Shown: positions 52,622-62,594, counted from the first letter of the stretch. The stretch: 64,000 nt of DNA from Rheinheimera riviphila (GCF_004005945.1 NZ_SACS01000017.1:1-64000); one strand, 5' to 3'. A program made the numbers and translations. The notes: a model not told the origin generated them from the letters alone.

Positions 52622-55477
52622 TTAAAGTTGGTAATCTTCAACCGCAAAGCCAAGAGCCTGCAGCTCAGGACGCAGCTTTTTCGCATCCCCAACCACTACA
52701 ATCGACATGTCTTTGCTGTTCAGATGCTTTTTCGCCAGCGCATTAATTTCCTCTTTGCTGATACTGGCCACAATCTGATTACGTTCTTTCACAAAATCCG
52801 GTGACAGCTTGTGTTCCAGGATTTGCGCCATAAAACCAAGTTTGGCATTGGGTGTTTCATACTCCAGTGCATCAGCCTGATTGATGGCCTGACGCATAAA
52901 GTTCAGCTCGTCATCGGTGATGCCTTGTTGCTGATAACGGTCGATTTCTTTTAAGAACTCTTGCAGCGAAGCGGCGGTTGCATCAGCACGAACTGCTGCC
53001 TGTGCGGTATAAACACCGGCAACTTTATCGGCCCCAAAACCAGAAAACGCGCCGTAGGTATAGCCTTTTTCTTCGCGTAAGTTCAGGTTAATGCGGCTAT
53101 TGAAGTTACCTCCCAGCACGAAATTCATCAGGCCAGCGCGATAAAACTCACCGGTAATATCTTCGGTGATGCTGCGTTTGCCAATGCGGATTTCAGACTG
53201 AGGTGCATCTGGTTTGTCGACCAGATAAATAGTACCGGCTTTGGCCACGGCGGTTGGCGTGGCAACTTTCAGTGCTGGCGCCTGACCTTGCCATTGTTGC
53301 AGGGTTTTACTTAATAAAGGTTGTACTGCAGCCTGGGTAATATCTGAGACCACAATCAGTTGGCTACCGGCCGGTTTAAAGTTCTGTTGATAATAAGCTT
53401 GCAGATCGGCAGCCGTCAGTTTGCTGACCGTTGCCAGTGTGCCCTGACCGTTGTAACCCATAATATGGTTACCGTACATCAGTTTGCGATAGGCTTGTTG
53501 CGCCAGGAAACCGGCGTTTTTCTCCGAGTTTTGCAGACCTTGCAACGTCTGTTGTTGTACCCGGTTGAAATCCTGAGCATTAAACGCCGGATTCAGTAAT
53601 TTTTCTTCCAGCAACGCCAGTGTTGCCGGCAGGTTTTTGGTCAAACTGGACACAAACACTGTCAGATATTCGGCTTCAGCGCCGAAGCTAATGCTGCTGC
53701 CTAATTTTTCCAGCGCCAGACTCATTTGCTCGGTACTGTAGTTTTTGGTGCTTTCGTTCATCAGGCTGGCCACCATCGACGAAATACCTACTTTATCCGG
53801 TGTTTCGTAATACTGACCACTTGGAATTTTCAGCAGTAACGAGGTGGTTGGGGTTTCCGTTGTTTGCGCACCCAAAATGGCAATGCCATTGCTTAAGTCG
53901 GTGCGCCAGGTTGCCGGTAACTCCACCGCCGGGTTTACGCTGGCTTTAGGCTGAACGTTGCGATCAAAGTTATCCACGGCACGACGGGCCTGTAAGTCTT
54001 CAGCCTTGGTGGTGGACGGGCCGCCAAAATCATGGGCAACCGGTTTAAAGTTATCAGCGCGGGCAATCATCGCTGTTTGGCCTTTAGGTACCACGCTCAT
54101 CAGCACCGCATGTTTGCCTTTAATATACTGATTATAAACACGTAACACGTCGGCTTTGGTCACCGCGTTATAGCGGGCAATATCATCGGCGACCTGATCT
54201 GGCTGGCCGAAGAAGGTTTCGCTGTAAGCCAGCTGACTGACTTTGCCCTGTACACTTTGCAGACCAAAAATGTTGGCCGCTTCCATTTTCGCTTTGACTT
54301 TGTTCAGGTCGTCATCGGTCACGCCACGTTGTTCAAATTCCAGCAAACTGTCGCGGATCACTTTTTCGATGTCAGCCAGATTTTTGCCTGAAGCCGGGTG
54401 TGGCAATGCCAACAGCGTGAAACTACAGGACAGTTCCATACAACGGTGGCTTACTTGCGCCTGCACCGCCGTCTGGTTTTTTACCAGGTTTTTGTACAGC
54501 AGCGAGTTGTTACCACCGCCTAAGATTTCCGACAGGATATCCAGCGCCGCTTCGTCCTGATGCCAGGCGTAAACTGTTGGGTAAGTCACATAAAGCAACG
54601 GTAAATGGACGTTATCTTCCATAGAAATGTAACGATCTTCGCTTAACATCAGTAATTCTTTGGGAGCAGGTGTGACTTCAGGGCCAACCGGAATAGAGCC
54701 AAAGTATTGTTGCACCAGCGGCAGCACATCGTCTGCTTTCACGGCACCACCGATGGTCAATGTGGCATTGTTCGGACCATACCAGCGCAGGAAAAAGGCT
54801 TTTACATCGTTGACGTTGGCGCGGTTTAAATCATCCATCCAGCCGATCACCGGCCAGGAATACGGATGTAAATCCGGATACAAAGCCTGGGAAACGCGCT
54901 CATATAACCTGCCATAAGGTTGGTTGTCGACGCGCTGGCCCCGTTCGTTTTTGACGGTTTCACGTTGCACTTCGAATTTTTTCTCGGTCACAGCGTCCAG
55001 CAGAAAACCCATCCGATCGGATTCCAGCCACAGTACTTTTTCCAGCTGGTTTACCGGGACTGTCTGGAAATAGTTAGTGCGGTCGGAATTGGTGGTGCCG
55101 TTCATGTTGCCACCTGCTTCGGTGATGATTTTAAAATGCTCTTCATCGTCGACGTTTTCTGAACCCTGGAACATCATATGTTCAAAGAAGTGGGCAAAAC
55201 CAGATTTACCAGCTTCTTCCCGTGCTGAACCTACATGGTAAGTCACATCAACATGCACCAGCGGATCTGAGCTGTCTTCATGCACAATCACCGTTAAGCC
55301 ATTGGCTAACTTGTATTTTTTATGCGGAATAGCCAGACCGGTTGTTTGGCTTTGGTCGGCAACTAAGCTGATCCCGGCTGGCAGCGCGGCGGCGTTTGGC
55401 GTGGATTGTGGGCTATTGCATGCTGCAAGACTGGTTGCAAGCGCCACTGCGATGGCAATTTTATGTAATTTACGCAT
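52622..55477 (-). CDS. M16 family zinc metallopeptidase, lipoprotein (pitrilysin-like, two-lobe)
   Basis: A 951-residue lipoprotein (lipobox LAAC, Cys20). The N-terminal M16 half has the inverted zinc motif HFFEH (~100) with the downstream Glu region (ETVKNERGQRVDN); the C-terminal half is the inactive lobe with the R/Y motif region (NLREEKGYTYGAFSG). It digests peptides in the periplasm or on the outer membrane. The ATG at 55477 places the signal peptide at the N-terminus; the frame reaches 55519 without support. Confidence 0.92.
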   Translation of the reverse strand: MRKLHKIAIAVALATSLAACNSPQSTPNAAALPAGISLVADQSQTTGLAIPHKKYKLANGLTVIVHEDSSDPLVHVDVTYHVGSAREEAGKSGFAHFFEHMMFQGSENVDDEEHFKIITEAGGNMNGTTNSDRTNYFQTVPVNQLEKVLWLESDRMGFLLDAVTEKKFEVQRETVKNERGQRVDNQPYGRLYERVSQALYPDLHPYSWPVIGWMDDLNRANVNDVKAFFLRWYGPNNATLTIGGAVKADDVLPLVQQYFGSIPVGPEVTPAPKELLMLSEDRYISMEDNVHLPLLYVTYPTVYAWHQDEAALDILSEILGGGNNSLLYKNLVKNQTAVQAQVSHRCMELSCSFTLLALPHPASGKNLADIEKVIRDSLLEFEQRGVTDDDLNKVKAKMEAANIFGLQSVQGKVSQLAYSETFFGQPDQVADDIARYNAVTKADVLRVYNQYIKGKHAVLMSVVPKGQTAMIARADNFKPVAHDFGGPSTTKAEDLQARRAVDNFDRNVQPKASVNPAVELPATWRTDLSNGIAILGAQTTETPTTSLLLKIPSGQYYETPDKVGISSMVASLMNESTKNYSTEQMSLALEKLGSSISFGAEAEYLTVFVSSLTKNLPATLALLEEKLLNPAFNAQDFNRVQQQTLQGLQNSEKNAGFLAQQAYRKLMYGNHIMGYNGQGTLATVSKLTAADLQAYYQQNFKPAGSQLIVVSDITQAAVQPLLSKTLQQWQGQAPALKVATPTAVAKAGTIYLVDKPDAPQSEIRIGKRSITEDITGEFYRAGLMNFVLGGNFNSRINLNLREEKGYTYGAFSGFGADKVAGVYTAQAAVRADATAASLQEFLKEIDRYQQQGITDDELNFMRQAINQADALEYETPNAKLGFMAQILEHKLSPDFVKERNQIVASISKEEINALAKKHLNSKDMSIVVVGDAKKLRPELQALGFAVEDYQL

Positions 55478-55705
55478 GAGGGTTCTCTGGTAATAATTAT
55501 TTAACAATCGAGTGACCATTTAACCATGTCCTGATGTTATCGTGCCAATACAATATGTAACAAATTGCAACACAGATCGCGTATCCGTTCAGGCATCAGG
55601 CGTGCAGCGATACCGGACAGATTTTAACCGGATTTATTGCAAATTCAGTCAGATGCGCCTAGCGTCTGTATACTCCGATAGGTTTTTTCTGGCAAGGTAA
55701 TAGCG

Positions 55706-57922
55706 TTGGTTACGTCAAAACGTATTGGCATTCAATGGCTTAAAATACTTCGGCGCACTTTTGCTGTTTTGCTGCTACTAATGATCGTGCTGGTTTTGCT
55801 GCTGTTGCTGGGTTATCAGTTATTGCCGGTCCGGCAATTACAAGTATCGGGTGTTGCTGTGGGTTGGCAGCAGATCCGGCTGGCAGAATTGTCGTTGCAG
55901 GCAGGACAAGGCGAACAATGGTGGGATGTGCAAGTGCGCGGGCTCGAAATTGGCTGGCGTGGCTGGCCCTGGCCTTCTGTTCGCGCACAGCAGCTGCAAC
56001 TGGCGCCGGTGCTGAATGTCGTCGATGCAAATGCCGGAATAGCGGCGACCGAGGCTGTCCCGACCGAGGCCATTGCCGCAGCAGCTGTCCCAAATATCAG
56101 CACTAACACCAACACTGAATTCCAGATCCCGCAGTTTCCCGAAATAGCTATTCCGACGTGGGTACCTGAACGTATCGACCTACCGCACTTGATATTGCAA
56201 TGGCCTTGTCAGGATCGTCAGCAAGGGTGTCAGTTACAGGGGGCGTTGCAGGCGTTCCGTGAGGGCAGCAAACAGGTGATTGATTTACAACTACAAGGGG
56301 ATGGCCAGCAAGTTCAGCTGCAGTTGAATTTACGCACGCAGGAGCAACGACTGGTGCAACTCAATATCAGCCAGCTTGCGGTGCAGTTGGATATGAAGGC
56401 GCTGGCCGCTGCCGGCTGGATCCAGGGATTACCCGTCGGGTTAGTGCCGGAAAATATTCAGCTGCAGCTGTCCGGATATTGGCAGGCGGATGAATTGCAG
56501 CTGACCTTATTGCAACCGCTGCGGGTCGCATTCAGCTATCAGGATCCGCTTAACGATGGTGTCAGACTGAAACTCGCATCGGCGGCTTTGCAACTGCTAA
56601 GCGGCCAGTTGCAATGCCTTGAACCGCGCTGGCGGCAATGTCAGTTGCAACTGGATGCCACAGCTGAAGTGCGGCAGTTAACGCATCCGCTGCTAAAAAC
56701 AATGAATTGGCAGTGGCAAGGGCAGGCGCAGGGGCAATTAGCCGCACTGAAATTAAGCGGTTCAGTCCAAAACACGCAGGCGTTAAAAGTGACTTATCAG
56801 GCAACGTTGTCACCGGCGGCCCTCTCGATGCAGTGGCAATTGGCCGATGTATTTTTTCTGGCCGGAAATCCATTGCAACTGACCCGATTATGGCCAGAGT
56901 TGCTGGAGTTACAACGTGGAAAAGTTTCCGCCGAAGGTGACTTGCAATTGCAGTTACCGGGCGGGCAGCTGAAACAGTTGCGGGCGAATGTACAGCTGAA
57001 CGAACTGGCTGGTATTTATGATCGCACCGCATTTGCTGGTTTAACTGTACAGCTGTTGCTCGAAGCTGATCTGCGATCTTTTACCCTGCAACTGCCTGAG
57101 CTGGTGCTGCGGCAACTGAATCATGGTTTTGAAGCCGGGCCTGCGCGAGTCGCCGCGCAGTATCGGGCGGACTGGTCAGCACCTGTCAGCGGTGACGTCA
57201 GGCTAGCTCAGGCACAAATTGCTATATTTGGCGGTCAGCTCGCCCTTGCTGAAACGCAGTTTAATCTACAACAACCAACCATCGAATTCCGGTTGTTGGT
57301 GCAACAAATGCAGCTGGCGGCACTGTTAAAACAACACCCGTCCGGGCAGTTGTTGGGCGAAGGCGTGTTTAGTGGCACTATTCCGCTACGTTATCAGCGT
57401 ACACCTGGGCTCGCGTCGACAGCAACACCGTTGACAAAAGCGCTGCCGACAACAAAAAAAACGCCGACAACAAAAGCACCGCTAGCTCAGTGGCAAGTGC
57501 TAGGCGGCAGTTTGCAGGCAGAAGCACCAGGCGGACGCTTGCAATATCAATATCAGCCAGTGCCGGGGAAAAAAGCATCGGGGATGGATTTAGCCTTTGA
57601 AGCACTCAGTGATTTTCGCTATCAGACATTGGCAAGTACGGTGGAATTACAGCCGGACGGTAAGGTGTTACTGCAGGTGAAGCTGCACGGTTTTAATCCA
57701 AAATTGCAACAAGGCCGACCGGTGCATTTTAATATCAATGTCGAAGAGGATTTACCGGCTTTGCTCACCAGTTTGCAGCTGAGTGGGCAAATTAGTGACA
57801 AGGTGCGGCAGCGCATTCAACAAAAAATTCAGCAGCAGAGCAAGCAACAGACTACGCAACAGCAGAAGCAACCTATGCAGCAAAAACCTGCCGTGAAACC
57901 GGCAGCAGAAAAATCGCAGTGA
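55706..57922 (+). CDS. ydbH: YdbH family AsmA-like intermembrane phospholipid transport protein
   Basis: A 738-residue protein: one N-terminal membrane helix (~18-37), then a long beta-rich groove region of AsmA/TamB-like type and a Gln-rich tail. The next two genes are ynbE and ydbL, the partners that in E. coli form the YdbH-YnbE-YdbL bridge moving phospholipids to the outer membrane. The start is a TTG at 55706 with AAGGT 7 nt upstream. A low-complexity insert (LTKALPTTKKTPTTKAPL, ~residues 572-590) and the Gln-rich end look recently expanded. It overlaps nothing but is separated by 11 nt from ynbE. Confidence 0.85.
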   Translation: MVTSKRIGIQWLKILRRTFAVLLLLMIVLVLLLLLGYQLLPVRQLQVSGVAVGWQQIRLAELSLQAGQGEQWWDVQVRGLEIGWRGWPWPSVRAQQLQLAPVLNVVDANAGIAATEAVPTEAIAAAAVPNISTNTNTEFQIPQFPEIAIPTWVPERIDLPHLILQWPCQDRQQGCQLQGALQAFREGSKQVIDLQLQGDGQQVQLQLNLRTQEQRLVQLNISQLAVQLDMKALAAAGWIQGLPVGLVPENIQLQLSGYWQADELQLTLLQPLRVAFSYQDPLNDGVRLKLASAALQLLSGQLQCLEPRWRQCQLQLDATAEVRQLTHPLLKTMNWQWQGQAQGQLAALKLSGSVQNTQALKVTYQATLSPAALSMQWQLADVFFLAGNPLQLTRLWPELLELQRGKVSAEGDLQLQLPGGQLKQLRANVQLNELAGIYDRTAFAGLTVQLLLEADLRSFTLQLPELVLRQLNHGFEAGPARVAAQYRADWSAPVSGDVRLAQAQIAIFGGQLALAETQFNLQQPTIEFRLLVQQMQLAALLKQHPSGQLLGEGVFSGTIPLRYQRTPGLASTATPLTKALPTTKKTPTTKAPLAQWQVLGGSLQAEAPGGRLQYQYQPVPGKKASGMDLAFEALSDFRYQTLASTVELQPDGKVLLQVKLHGFNPKLQQGRPVHFNINVEEDLPALLTSLQLSGQISDKVRQRIQQKIQQQSKQQTTQQQKQPMQQKPAVKPAAEKSQ

Positions 57923-57933
57923 CAGGAGGAATT

Positions 57934-58125
57934 ATGCAATCAACCAGCAGCATTGCCATTGTTTTCGGGCTTTGTACACTCATCGCCTGCACACCAACAG
58001 TGCAGGTCGCGATGCCTAGTGAACCGATTAATATCAATTTAAATGTGAAAATTCAGCACGAAATTCTGATTAAAGTGGATAAACAACTCGACCATTTGCT
58101 GGATGAATCCAGCGGTTTATTTTAA
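57934..58125 (+). CDS. ynbE: YnbE family lipoprotein
   Basis: A 63-residue lipoprotein (LIAC lipobox) with the family core EPININLNVKIQHEILIKVDKQLD. In E. coli YnbE stacks at the end of YdbH to complete the bridge at the outer membrane. AGGAGG lies 5 nt before the ATG at 57934. Confidence 0.9.
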   Translation: MQSTSSIAIVFGLCTLIACTPTVQVAMPSEPININLNVKIQHEILIKVDKQLDHLLDESSGLF

Positions 58126-58137
58126 GGAGCGCGCAGC

Positions 58138-58476
58138 ATGAGAAAACTAATCGGTTTAACTGCAATGTTGCTGTTGTTGAGTCAGCCGCTGCAGGCGATG
58201 GATTTACAACAAGCAATGACGGCGTTACCCACAGCTAAAGCTCAGGGCCTGGTTGGCGAACAACCGGATGGTTATTTGGGCGTGGTCAAAGCCAGTACCG
58301 ACACCGCTTCCGTGGTGCAATTGATCAATAACGCCAGGCGCGCCGAGTACCAAAAGCTGGCCACAGCCAATGGCCTGCAGCTGGCCGATGTCGAAGTGAT
58401 GGCAGGGCAGAAGGCGTTGGAAAAAACCCAAAGCGGGCACTTTATTTTGCGGGATGGTCAGTGGGTAAAGAAATAA
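58138..58476 (+). CDS. ydbL: YdbL family periplasmic protein (DUF1318)
   Basis: A 112-residue exported protein (signal peptide ending LQAM) with the DUF1318 core: AQGLVGEQPDGYLGVV, LINNARRAEYQKLA, and a C-terminus ending DGQWVKK. It is thought to chaperone YnbE. It is the last gene of the ydbH-ynbE-ydbL operon; AAGGAG lies 7 nt before the ATG. Confidence 0.9.
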   Translation: MRKLIGLTAMLLLLSQPLQAMDLQQAMTALPTAKAQGLVGEQPDGYLGVVKASTDTASVVQLINNARRAEYQKLATANGLQLADVEVMAGQKALEKTQSGHFILRDGQWVKK

Positions 58477-58562
58477 TCACTTCATAACAGCAGCATAACA
58501 GCAGCAGAGCGCGCAAAAATCTGTTCGTTTTTCAAACGGTGTCATGTTCTTGGAATGATGAC

Positions 58563-58596
58563 AAAAAAACAGCGACTGTGCAGGCAGTCGCTGTTG
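58563..58596. terminator. Terminator of the S8 protease (and convergent ydbL)
   Basis: AACAGCGACTG/CAGTCGCTGTT, an 11-bp perfect stem with a 6-nt loop. On the minus strand it is followed by a run of T (A-run at 58563-58569 on plus), 27 nt after the protease stop. Confidence 0.85.
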
Positions 58597-58621
58597 TATC
58601 AAAGTGCTAACACATAATCTG

Positions 58622-60232
58622 TTAGTACTGGTAGCTGAAGGTCAAACCACTAAAGGCAGTGTAACCACGGATCCCTACATGCCAGTTGCCTGCTTGTGGA
58701 TTATTGATGGTACAGACTTCATTGTTGCCGTTCAGATAAGGCCGGCAGTTATAGGTGCTGGTGGTCGGTGCTGCACCAAACCGGACATACAAGTCAGCAT
58801 CACCGGTACCGCCGGTAATCGTAAAGGTCACTTTGGTGACCCCAGCCGGAATCGCGTAAGAGCTTTGTAACCATTGGCCTGCGCTGCCCGATAGATTCGG
58901 GAAGGTTGCGCCACCACCTGGAGGGGTAGTACCGCCACCGCCGCTACAGCCGTTGTTGGTGATATCGTCGACTGCCGCTTTCGCCTGCACAATACCAAAA
59001 CCAAACGAAGTGTCGCGACCGGCAGTACCGCGGTCCTGCGCAGTGCGGTTTAAGGCGCTACGAATTTGCGGCGCGGTACATTGCGGGTGATTACTCCACA
59101 CCAGCGCCGCGACAGCAGCGACGTGTGGCGATGCCATCGAGGTACCGCTGATGCTGTTGTAGCCACCGTTGTTCCAGGTTGAGTTGACTGCGACCCCAGG
59201 GCCAGCCAGTTCAACCTGAGCGTTACGCTGTGAGAAACTGGCGAGGTTACGGCTCGAATCGACCGCGGCAACGGAAACCACCGCATCATAAGACGCCGGG
59301 TAAGACAGGCTAGTATTGCCGGCGTTACCGGCAGCGGCGACTAATAACATGCCACCATTGTAGAAGTTGGTCATGGCGGTTTGTTCGGTGGTGCTGGAAC
59401 TGCCGCCCCCCAGACTCATATTCACCACTTTGGCGCCGGCATCTTTACAGGATTGAATCGCCTGGATCAGATTGGACGCTGTGGTCCAGTTGCCTGAGTT
59501 ATTGAAAATTTTCACGATATGCACACCGGCTTTGGCTGAAGGCAGCACGCCAATCACGCCGTCGGCATTGTTCAGTGCCACCATAGTACCGGCGACGTGG
59601 GTACCATGGCCGTTACCATCGCTGTTCCAGGTGCCGTGTCCGGAAAAGGCATAACCAGTAACACCGCTATTTGGCAGATCTGCGTGACTTGCATGGTAAC
59701 CAGTATCGATCACGCAGACTTTGGTGTTGGTGGCATTAATGTCACTGACCAGATTGGCCTGAACCATGGTAATACCGTACGGCGTGGTTTGGGCTTTGAT
59801 GGAAGGCACATCCAGAATGTAGCGTTTTGGATCCACTTCTACATATTGGACGGAAGGATCATTTTTGAACTGCGCCAGTTGCGATGGTGTCAGTTCCACG
59901 ACACTCGCGTTCACCTGTTGCAGATGCATCAGCGCATCTACATTGTATTTACGGAGCAAGCGGTTGGCTTTTTGGGATGAAAATGCCACGTTATCTGCGA
60001 CACCGGCTTCGATAGTAGATGAGTTCGCATCCAGCTCTGCCATCGCAGTGTCATTTTTGTACTTCACGATATAGCGGGTCTTGGTGTCGTCACTCAGATC
60101 AATTGGCGTCACTTGATCGAAGTCCTGACTAGTAATTGCCTGGGCAACGGCCATTGAAGCGGTAGATAAAGTAAAGATTGCGGTAATGCCAAGCATGGCA
60201 AGTTTGGTCGGGTTTTTCATGGTATTTTTCAT
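58622..60232 (-). CDS. Secreted subtilisin-like serine protease (S8) with C-terminal PPC domain
   Basis: A 536-residue preproprotein: signal peptide (ending AVAQA), I9-type propeptide (~50-135; YIVKYKNDT), catalytic domain with Asp in VIDTGY (~173), His in GHGTHVAGT (~208) and Ser in GTSMASPH (~361), then a Gly/Thr linker and a PPC domain (~425-536; GDADLYVRFG, YNCRPY, GIRGYTAFS). This is the architecture of alkaline proteases of aquatic Gammaproteobacteria; PPC is usually removed after secretion. AAGGTAG precedes the first ATG. Confidence 0.93.
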   Translation of the reverse strand: MKNTMKNPTKLAMLGITAIFTLSTASMAVAQAITSQDFDQVTPIDLSDDTKTRYIVKYKNDTAMAELDANSSTIEAGVADNVAFSSQKANRLLRKYNVDALMHLQQVNASVVELTPSQLAQFKNDPSVQYVEVDPKRYILDVPSIKAQTTPYGITMVQANLVSDINATNTKVCVIDTGYHASHADLPNSGVTGYAFSGHGTWNSDGNGHGTHVAGTMVALNNADGVIGVLPSAKAGVHIVKIFNNSGNWTTASNLIQAIQSCKDAGAKVVNMSLGGGSSSTTEQTAMTNFYNGGMLLVAAAGNAGNTSLSYPASYDAVVSVAAVDSSRNLASFSQRNAQVELAGPGVAVNSTWNNGGYNSISGTSMASPHVAAVAALVWSNHPQCTAPQIRSALNRTAQDRGTAGRDTSFGFGIVQAKAAVDDITNNGCSGGGGTTPPGGGATFPNLSGSAGQWLQSSYAIPAGVTKVTFTITGGTGDADLYVRFGAAPTTSTYNCRPYLNGNNEVCTINNPQAGNWHVGIRGYTAFSGLTFSYQY

Positions 60233-60404
60233 TATAGCTACCTTGGATTTTTATAATTACCTTGGATTATTGAAGTAGTCCCTGCTGGTTTTTGTGCATC
60301 CTGCGGCGCCAAACTTAGTCTTTGGAATGTCAAAAACTTCATATTTTTGTGATAAAGACTTTATAAATTTCTTTATTAGTAAATTCTGCTTTAAAAGCCA
60401 CGGC

Positions 60405-60451
60405 AGACTGTCCGCTCGGTAGCTGCGGACAGTCTGGCTGTCCGCGGACAG
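60405..60451. promoter_or_regulatory. Upstream activator palindromes (TGTCCGC/GCGGACA)
   Basis: Two inverted repeats share the same half-site: AGACTGTCCGC/GCGGACAGTCT with a 9-nt spacer (60405-60435) and a perfect 14-bp CTGTCCGCGGACAG (60438-60451). They lie 65-111 nt upstream of a -24/-12 promoter, the place for an enhancer-binding protein. Confidence 0.75.
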
Positions 60452-60515
60452 TTTTCAACTGCACTCATTTCTTCTAAAACCCTTATAAAACAAAGGTATA
60501 AATATTTATTCCGGC

Positions 60516-60530
60516 TGGCACGGCCTGTGC
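60516..60530 (+). promoter_or_regulatory. Sigma-54 (-24/-12) promoter
   Basis: TGGCACGGCCTGTGC matches the TGGCACG-N4-TTGC consensus except for one base, with GG and GC at the correct distance. Transcription would start near 60542, just before the adaptor gene. Confidence 0.75.
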
Positions 60531-60563
60531 AGTAACAGGCTATCAAGTCAGAAGGAACAGCAG

Positions 60564-61832
60564 ATGATCCAAGGTACCGAACAACAAGATATCGCCGTCA
60601 AGGGCAGCACCAGGCCAAAGCCGGTCAAGAAAATATTGATGGCTGGCGTCGTCGGCGGGTTGCTGTGGCTCAGTTGGCAGTGGCTGTTTGCCGGTGGTGC
60701 GCAGGCGTCACTGGTGATCCCACGCCAGCAAGTGCAGATTGGCACTGTTAGTCGTGGCGATTTTGTCCGTGATTTAGCGGTGCAGGGCAAAGTGGTTGCG
60801 GCCAATGCGCCAACTTTATTTAGCCAACAAGCCGGTCAAATTCGCTTATTAAAGCAACCGGGTGAGCCGGTAACTTTAGGCGATTTGCTAGCGGTGATTG
60901 ATAGCCCGACGCTCGAAAACGAAGTCAAACAACAACAAGCTTTACTCGCCAGTATGACGTCCGAGATTGAACGCGCGACCTTGCAAGCGCGCGAACAACA
61001 GCTGGACATGGAGCAGGTGCAAAACACCGCCCAAATTAATCGACAGGCAGCAAAACGGGAACTTGCCCGCGCCAAACAATCGCTGCAACTGGGCGTATTA
61101 CGCCAACTCGATCTGGACATCGCCAACGACAAAATGACCCAGTCCGAATTGGAATTTGCCCATGCCAAACGCAAAGTGCAGTTGGCCTTGGATAAACTGG
61201 CGTTTGAGCAAAAATCCGGGCAACAGGCGTTAGAACGCCAGCAACTGGTCGTGGCGGAACTCAACCGCAAACTGGCGGCGTTGCAAATTAAAGCGCCGGT
61301 CACCGGCCAGGTCGGGAACTGGTTGGTGGAGCAGCAAAATCATGTGCTGGAAGGCCAGGGCTTGCTAACGGTGATTGACTTAAGTCAGTACGAAGCTGAG
61401 CTCAGCGTGCCGGAAAACTATGCCGCTGAGCTGGCGGCCGGTTTGGCGGTGGAAGTCAGTCTGAATGGTCAGATGCTGCAAGGTGCGCTTAGTCATGTGG
61501 CGCCGGAGGTGAAAGAAGGGCAGGTCAGCGCCCGTGTGCGTTTTCAAAGTCAGGATGCGGCAAGTTTACGCCAGAACCAACGGTTGTCCGGCCGGATTAT
61601 TTTCGAACAAAAAACCAATGTGCTCAAAGTCGCGCGTGGCGATTTTATCAGCTCAGGTGGTGGTCGTCAGGCGTACCGGTTGATTGACAACATTGCGACC
61701 AAAACACCGGTTGAATTAGGTGCGGTGTCAGTGCAATGGGTCGAAGTGCTGGCTGGCCTGAGTGAAGGCGACCAACTGGTGATTTCAAATCTCAGCGAAT
61801 TTAAAGATCAGCCGCAAGTGCGGTTGAATTAA
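60564..61832 (+). CDS. HlyD/MacA-type periplasmic adaptor of an ABC export system
   Basis: A 422-residue protein with one N-terminal helix (~30-50), then a biotinyl-lipoyl half-motif (~65-110), a long helical hairpin (~115-230), the second lipoyl half (KAPVTGQVGNWLV) and a beta-barrel domain. It should bridge the MacB-like ATPase/permease genes that follow to an outer-membrane factor. GAAGGA precedes the ATG. It is the first gene after a sigma-54 promoter. Confidence 0.88.
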   Translation: MIQGTEQQDIAVKGSTRPKPVKKILMAGVVGGLLWLSWQWLFAGGAQASLVIPRQQVQIGTVSRGDFVRDLAVQGKVVAANAPTLFSQQAGQIRLLKQPGEPVTLGDLLAVIDSPTLENEVKQQQALLASMTSEIERATLQAREQQLDMEQVQNTAQINRQAAKRELARAKQSLQLGVLRQLDLDIANDKMTQSELEFAHAKRKVQLALDKLAFEQKSGQQALERQQLVVAELNRKLAALQIKAPVTGQVGNWLVEQQNHVLEGQGLLTVIDLSQYEAELSVPENYAAELAAGLAVEVSLNGQMLQGALSHVAPEVKEGQVSARVRFQSQDAASLRQNQRLSGRIIFEQKTNVLKVARGDFISSGGGRQAYRLIDNIATKTPVELGAVSVQWVEVLAGLSEGDQLVISNLSEFKDQPQVRLN

Positions 61833-61885
61833 CTCTGTTTTGTAGTGTGCTGATGCACCTGCGACCATCAACAAGGACAAACCCG

Positions 61886-62584
61886 ATGATCCAATTAAAG
61901 AATTTAAGCAAAATTTTCAGAACCGAACTGATTGAAACCCATGCCCTGCGCAGTATCGAGTTACAGGTGAAGGAAGGTGAATTTGTTGCCTTAACCGGGC
62001 CTTCTGGCTCGGGCAAATCCACTTTGTTAAATGTGCTGGGCACGCTGGAACATTTTGATGAAGGCGATTATTTGCTGGATGGTCAGTCAGTGAAAGGACT
62101 CTCAGATAGCGCTTTATCAAAATTACGCAACGAAAAAATTGGCTTTATTTTTCAGGGCTTTAACCTGATTAAAGATTACAGCCTGCAAGACAACATCGAA
62201 TTGCCGCTGCGTTATCGTGGCATTGCCGCCAGTGAGCGTAAACGTCGTGCTGAACAAGCTTTGGAGTTGGTGGGGTTAGCGGCGCGCCGTGATTATCACC
62301 CATCGCAGCTCTCCGGTGGTCAGCAGCAACGGGTGGCGATTGCCCGCGCTATTGCCGGACAACCACGGATTTTGCTGGCGGATGAACCGACCGGTAACCT
62401 CGATTCGTTGATGGCGCGTCAGGTGATGGAGCTGTTAGAAAAAATCAATCAGGACGGTTGTACCATTTTGATGGTGACGCACGATCCGGATCAGGCACGT
62501 CGCGCTGGCCGCCAGGTGCAGATTGTCGATGGGCAGCTCAGTGACGCGGCGATGTATGACCCGCTGGCCGTGAAACGGGCTTAA
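61886..62584 (+). CDS. ABC transporter ATP-binding protein (MacB/LolD type)
   Basis: A 232-residue ATPase: Walker A GPSGSGKST (~38), Q-loop FQGFNLI, signature LSGGQQQR, Walker B ILLADEPTGNLD, His switch THD. It is of the MacB/LolD class that works with FtsX-like permeases. The ATG at 61886 has AAGGAC upstream; the frame extends to 61847 without a site. Confidence 0.92.
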   Translation: MIQLKNLSKIFRTELIETHALRSIELQVKEGEFVALTGPSGSGKSTLLNVLGTLEHFDEGDYLLDGQSVKGLSDSALSKLRNEKIGFIFQGFNLIKDYSLQDNIELPLRYRGIAASERKRRAEQALELVGLAARRDYHPSQLSGGQQQRVAIARAIAGQPRILLADEPTGNLDSLMARQVMELLEKINQDGCTILMVTHDPDQARRAGRQVQIVDGQLSDAAMYDPLAVKRA

Positions 62585-62594
62585 GGGGAAACAC

